DNA of 64,000 nt from CAVXJN01 sp963773585 (GTDB taxonomy: Bacteria > Pseudomonadota > Gammaproteobacteria > JASBUN01). A program made the position numbers and the translations under genes. The stretch spans positions 1-64,000 of the forward strand of contig CAVZBR010000001.1 in assembly GCA_963773585.1 (NCBI GenBank), given 5' to 3'. The notes below the pieces were generated by a model. It made no database searches. It worked only from the letters and a program-made list of their open reading frames with translations, and had not been told where the DNA came from. Below, piece by piece: positions 62,801 through 64,000 of this stretch (positions are counted from its first letter, which is position 1; the number at the start of each line of letters is the position of its first letter).

Positions 62801-63465
62801 GCCACGCGCACGTGATCGTTTAGATTCGCGAACGCGCGACTGGCAGCGGATTTGGCAAGTAACTGGCGCGTGCGATAGTAGGAATACCAATTCGCGAAAT
62901 TCGTTTTTTCATTGCTGCCACCGGGCCCCGAAGTCGTGCTTACCACGACTTTGCTGTAGCTCGAATCGCTATTGGTGCTGCCGCTGCCATATTTGTAGTA
63001 GTAGGCGGCTTCTGCAGAGCCCGCGTATGCGGTCGAATAGCCTGAGTAATACCAAGTCGGTCTGAAGCTCGTCGAAAGATTTACGGTGCCAGCGCTGGTG
63101 TTATACCCGTCTTTCCAAGCGCCGGTAAAACTCGCATTGGGGAAGCTGGTGCCGTCGGCCTTCATCGGCGGTAGGTATTGTACCGCAGGGTTGTAATACA
63201 TCACGTTGAAGGTACTGGACTTAGCGCGCTTCGTGTTGTAATAGCCGTAGATCGAATCCGGCATGAAGCTCCATGCCATACTTCCGGAGTCATCCATCGT
63301 CAAAATGATGTTCGGCTCTACACCCTGCACTACGTATAAAGGTACGTCACTCACATCGAGCGTGGTTGCGTCCACCTGTTGTGCCGAAAATGCACTCAAC
63401 GACGCGATGCCCGCGGCGGCGACTCGCGTGATCCAACTGCTTTTGTTTTCGTTCTCGTTAGTCAT
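59857..63465 (-). CDS. pilY1: type IV pilus tip adhesin/mechanosensor PilY1
   Basis: 1202-residue exported protein. Signal peptide about 1-33; N-terminal VWA-type domain with the MIDAS motif DDSGS at residues 58-62; C-terminal beta-propeller (from about 690, with VYVGAPLRVYP and MVYAGANDGMLHGFDA). An RGD is at residues 618-620, almost the same place as the integrin-binding RGD reported in Pseudomonas PilY1, next to the calcium-site-like DLNGDSVINNAD. Another calcium-like loop NTDADGHV is in the propeller, and dockerin-like DYDNDGSIAAGD and DINGDGTIDSRD are near the end. It primes pilus assembly and affects surface sensing in relatives. GGAGG lies 9 bases before the ATG. Confidence 0.95.
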   Translation of the reverse strand: MTNENENKSSWITRVAAAGIASLSAFSAQQVDATTLDVSDVPLYVVQGVEPNIILTMDDSGSMAWSFMPDSIYGYYNTKRAKSSTFNVMYYNPAVQYLPPMKADGTSFPNASFTGAWKDGYNTSAGTVNLSTSFRPTWYYSGYSTAYAGSAEAAYYYKYGSGSTNSDSSYSKVVVSTTSGPGGSNEKTNFANWYSYYRTRQLLAKSAASRAFANLNDHVRVARQALNNSTTINTLAKFTGTGRSAFFSWLYNVDASGGTPLLRAFERAGDEYTQDDPYRDDPSSSSSTMRSCRQNFHVAMTDGYWNGSYGVSGNKDGGSSTYTLPTNSFGITTYSPMHPYEDSNSSNAADNAFYYWVRDLKPTLTDNVPTYIVRSNGDFDGDGTAGEPEDIFWDPQNDPANWQHMVNFTVGLGVNGNLSYPADYNALVAGTKDWGTTNPDVAANVDDLWHAAVNSRGQYFSAADPQALVDAFSDVLNSITDRTGSAAPLALNAGTVSSNTKVFQVRFNTGDWTGELRALPISDGTGNATCTTSDPLGTVCATPVWEAGCALDGGSCVATGTSFTGLNWNSGRKIVTYNPATGAGVPFRWASLDSSSGSQRALLNASDGQGQARVDFVRGDHSCEAGNTASCGYDLNGDSVINNADKLFRNRNSLLGDMINSNPVYVGAPLRVYPSSLESSSYTAFRTANQNRNAMVYAGANDGMLHGFDATTGVEKLAYVPNAVFRNIPALSSSSYGHKSFADGPLVEGDIFYSAAWHTALVGGLGLGGQAVFSLDITDPSAFSESNAATIVKWEFSDSDDADLGYTTGKPVIVRLNTGKWAAIFGNGYNNTDADGHVSATGNAVLYIVDIETGSLIKKLDSGVGTAQDPTGNGRPNGLGTVTAVDVNQDFKTDYIYAGDVFGNVWKFDLCSLSTTTYTCGATSASAFKVAYDNGASPAVPEPVYTAEDASGNHQPITTAITVGFHPSGNGLMLYFGTGKYLGVSDLTDTSQQTFYGIWDKGTYSDLPADRDDLLQQSVIETNSTAFTGVDARLTTKEDINWYAGSGSPSSGYHLGWYLDLSESGERVHQDPMLRSGRVIFVTVTPSTDPCATGGTSWLMELDAASGARLNFSPFDYDNDGSIAAGDFVLSTTDINGDGTIDSRDHAPGSGIRQQNGGILTSPAILMLPQDEKKMMSTSNGAIISVGEEDGREARRSWRQVR

Positions 63466-63503
63466 GATCGTGCGCCTCCAGCACTGACGGGCATTCGCGG
63501 TAT

Positions 63504-64000
63504 TCAGTTATATCGGTTTGCGACCGTGGCTTGCAGCACGGTGCGAGTATTATCGGATCCGCCGAAGCCGCCGCCGGTGACCTGGTAGTAGTACCAGCCG
63601 ACTCCTTTGGCTAAGGCTTCGGGACTGGAGTCGTCCGGGAAGAAGTAACGTTCTTCGACAACGTAGCGAGGGTCGCGGATCACGCCGGTTAAGTCCGCGG
63701 AATCGGTGGCAGAGCCGGGTAGCACGCCATATTCGAAGCCAGCAGCGGTCCAGTCGAAACTGGGGTCTTCCAGACTTCCTGCGGCACCGAGGGTCCAGAC
63801 ACCGGCGGTACCGGTCGAATCCGGCGTCGGGCGTGAAGCCTGGCCTGAGATCCAATCGGCGCCGGCGCGCAAGGCAGACTCCGCAGCTTGTACGGACAAA
63901 TTCCGATCGCGCATGTTCCCTGCCATTCGTTCTTCGATGGTCACGGTGCGCATAGCGGTGACGCCGATGATGGTCAGAAGCAGGAGCATGATTAGGCTGA
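63504..64000 (-). CDS. pilX: type IV minor pilin assembly protein PilX, 5' partial
   Basis: The frame runs off the window edge, so the start is missing. The visible N-terminus SLIMLLLLTIIGVTAMRTVT is the hydrophobic pilin helix, followed by EERMAGNMRDRNLSVQAAESALRAG, the PilX signature. The globular remainder has VVEERYFFPDDSS and an aromatic end. It precedes pilY1 by 38 bases in the same operon, the conserved pilX-pilY1 order. The genes expected further upstream (pilW, pilV, fimT) would lie outside the window. Confidence 0.92.
   Translation of the reverse strand, partial: SLIMLLLLTIIGVTAMRTVTIEERMAGNMRDRNLSVQAAESALRAGADWISGQASRPTPDSTGTAGVWTLGAAGSLEDPSFDWTAAGFEYGVLPGSATDSADLTGVIRDPRYVVEERYFFPDDSSPEALAKGVGWYYYQVTGGGFGGSDNTRTVLQATVANRYN

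Overview
The window looks like a GC-rich gammaproteobacterium, probably a sulfur-oxidising or otherwise environmental lineage near Chromatiales/Acidiferrobacterales. This rests on gene content, not on a database search. Supporting signs are the order rpsT / murJ-ribF-ileS-lspA-fkpB-ispH, ispB divergent from rplU-rpmA-obgE-proB, an Rsd-type anti-sigma factor, a pilE-pilY-pilX minor pilin operon, a DsrC-like protein and a small protein resembling sulfur oxygenase reductase.

Layout. 1-6.4 kb: glycogen breakdown (glgP, partial at the edge; glgX, frameshifted) and phosphoketolase xfp. 6.8-13.6 kb: a complete nine-gene N-type ATPase operon (atpDCQRBEFAG) with a b-delta fusion subunit and two carboxylates per c subunit. 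13.6-19.5 kb: small membrane proteins, a histidine-kinase relic, an EF-hand protein, a diguanylate cyclase, a PA0069-family radical SAM protein, a triple-BON protein and a DsrC-like protein. 19.6-26 kb: a signalling block with a chemoreceptor, an HDOD-GAF-histidine kinase and a REC-PAS-GGDEF-EAL protein. 26-32.7 kb: a CbiM-like permease, TatD, a phosphoesterase, a TlpA-like thioredoxin and several small unknowns. 32.8-33.4 kb: a monocistronic half-length SOR-like gene with its own promoter, a palindrome and a terminator. 33.4-43.7 kb: rsd, a PepSY/PhoP-PhoQ-like set, mazG, a YkgJ-type protein, an HDOD-GAF protein, amt, a hybrid kinase and a LuxR-type regulator. 43.8-45.4 kb: an accessory patch with an aspartic-protease relic, a toxin-antitoxin module (toxin frameshifted) and tRNA-Pro. 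45.4-59 kb: housekeeping genes, with a family of hairpin repeats inserted on both sides of fkpB-ispH in opposite orientation. 59-64 kb: the type IV pilus genes pilE, pilY2-like, pilY1 and partial pilX, on the minus strand.

How it fits together. glgP, glgX and xfp suggest storage glucan entering a phosphoketolase shunt, with the N-ATPase next door as a possible ATP-driven ion pump. The signalling genes centre on cyclic-di-GMP, and pilY1 and pilE at the other end of the window are plausible but unproven outputs.

Caution. Three genes (glgX, the DUF4258 toxin, ispB) each carry a single-base frameshift. ispB should be essential, so sequencing or assembly error is the first explanation, and the other two should be read in that light. 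The most interesting candidates are the half-length SOR-like protein, the inverted hairpin-repeat blocks around fkpB-ispH, and the DsrC-like protein that keeps the upstream cysteine but lacks the C-terminal one.
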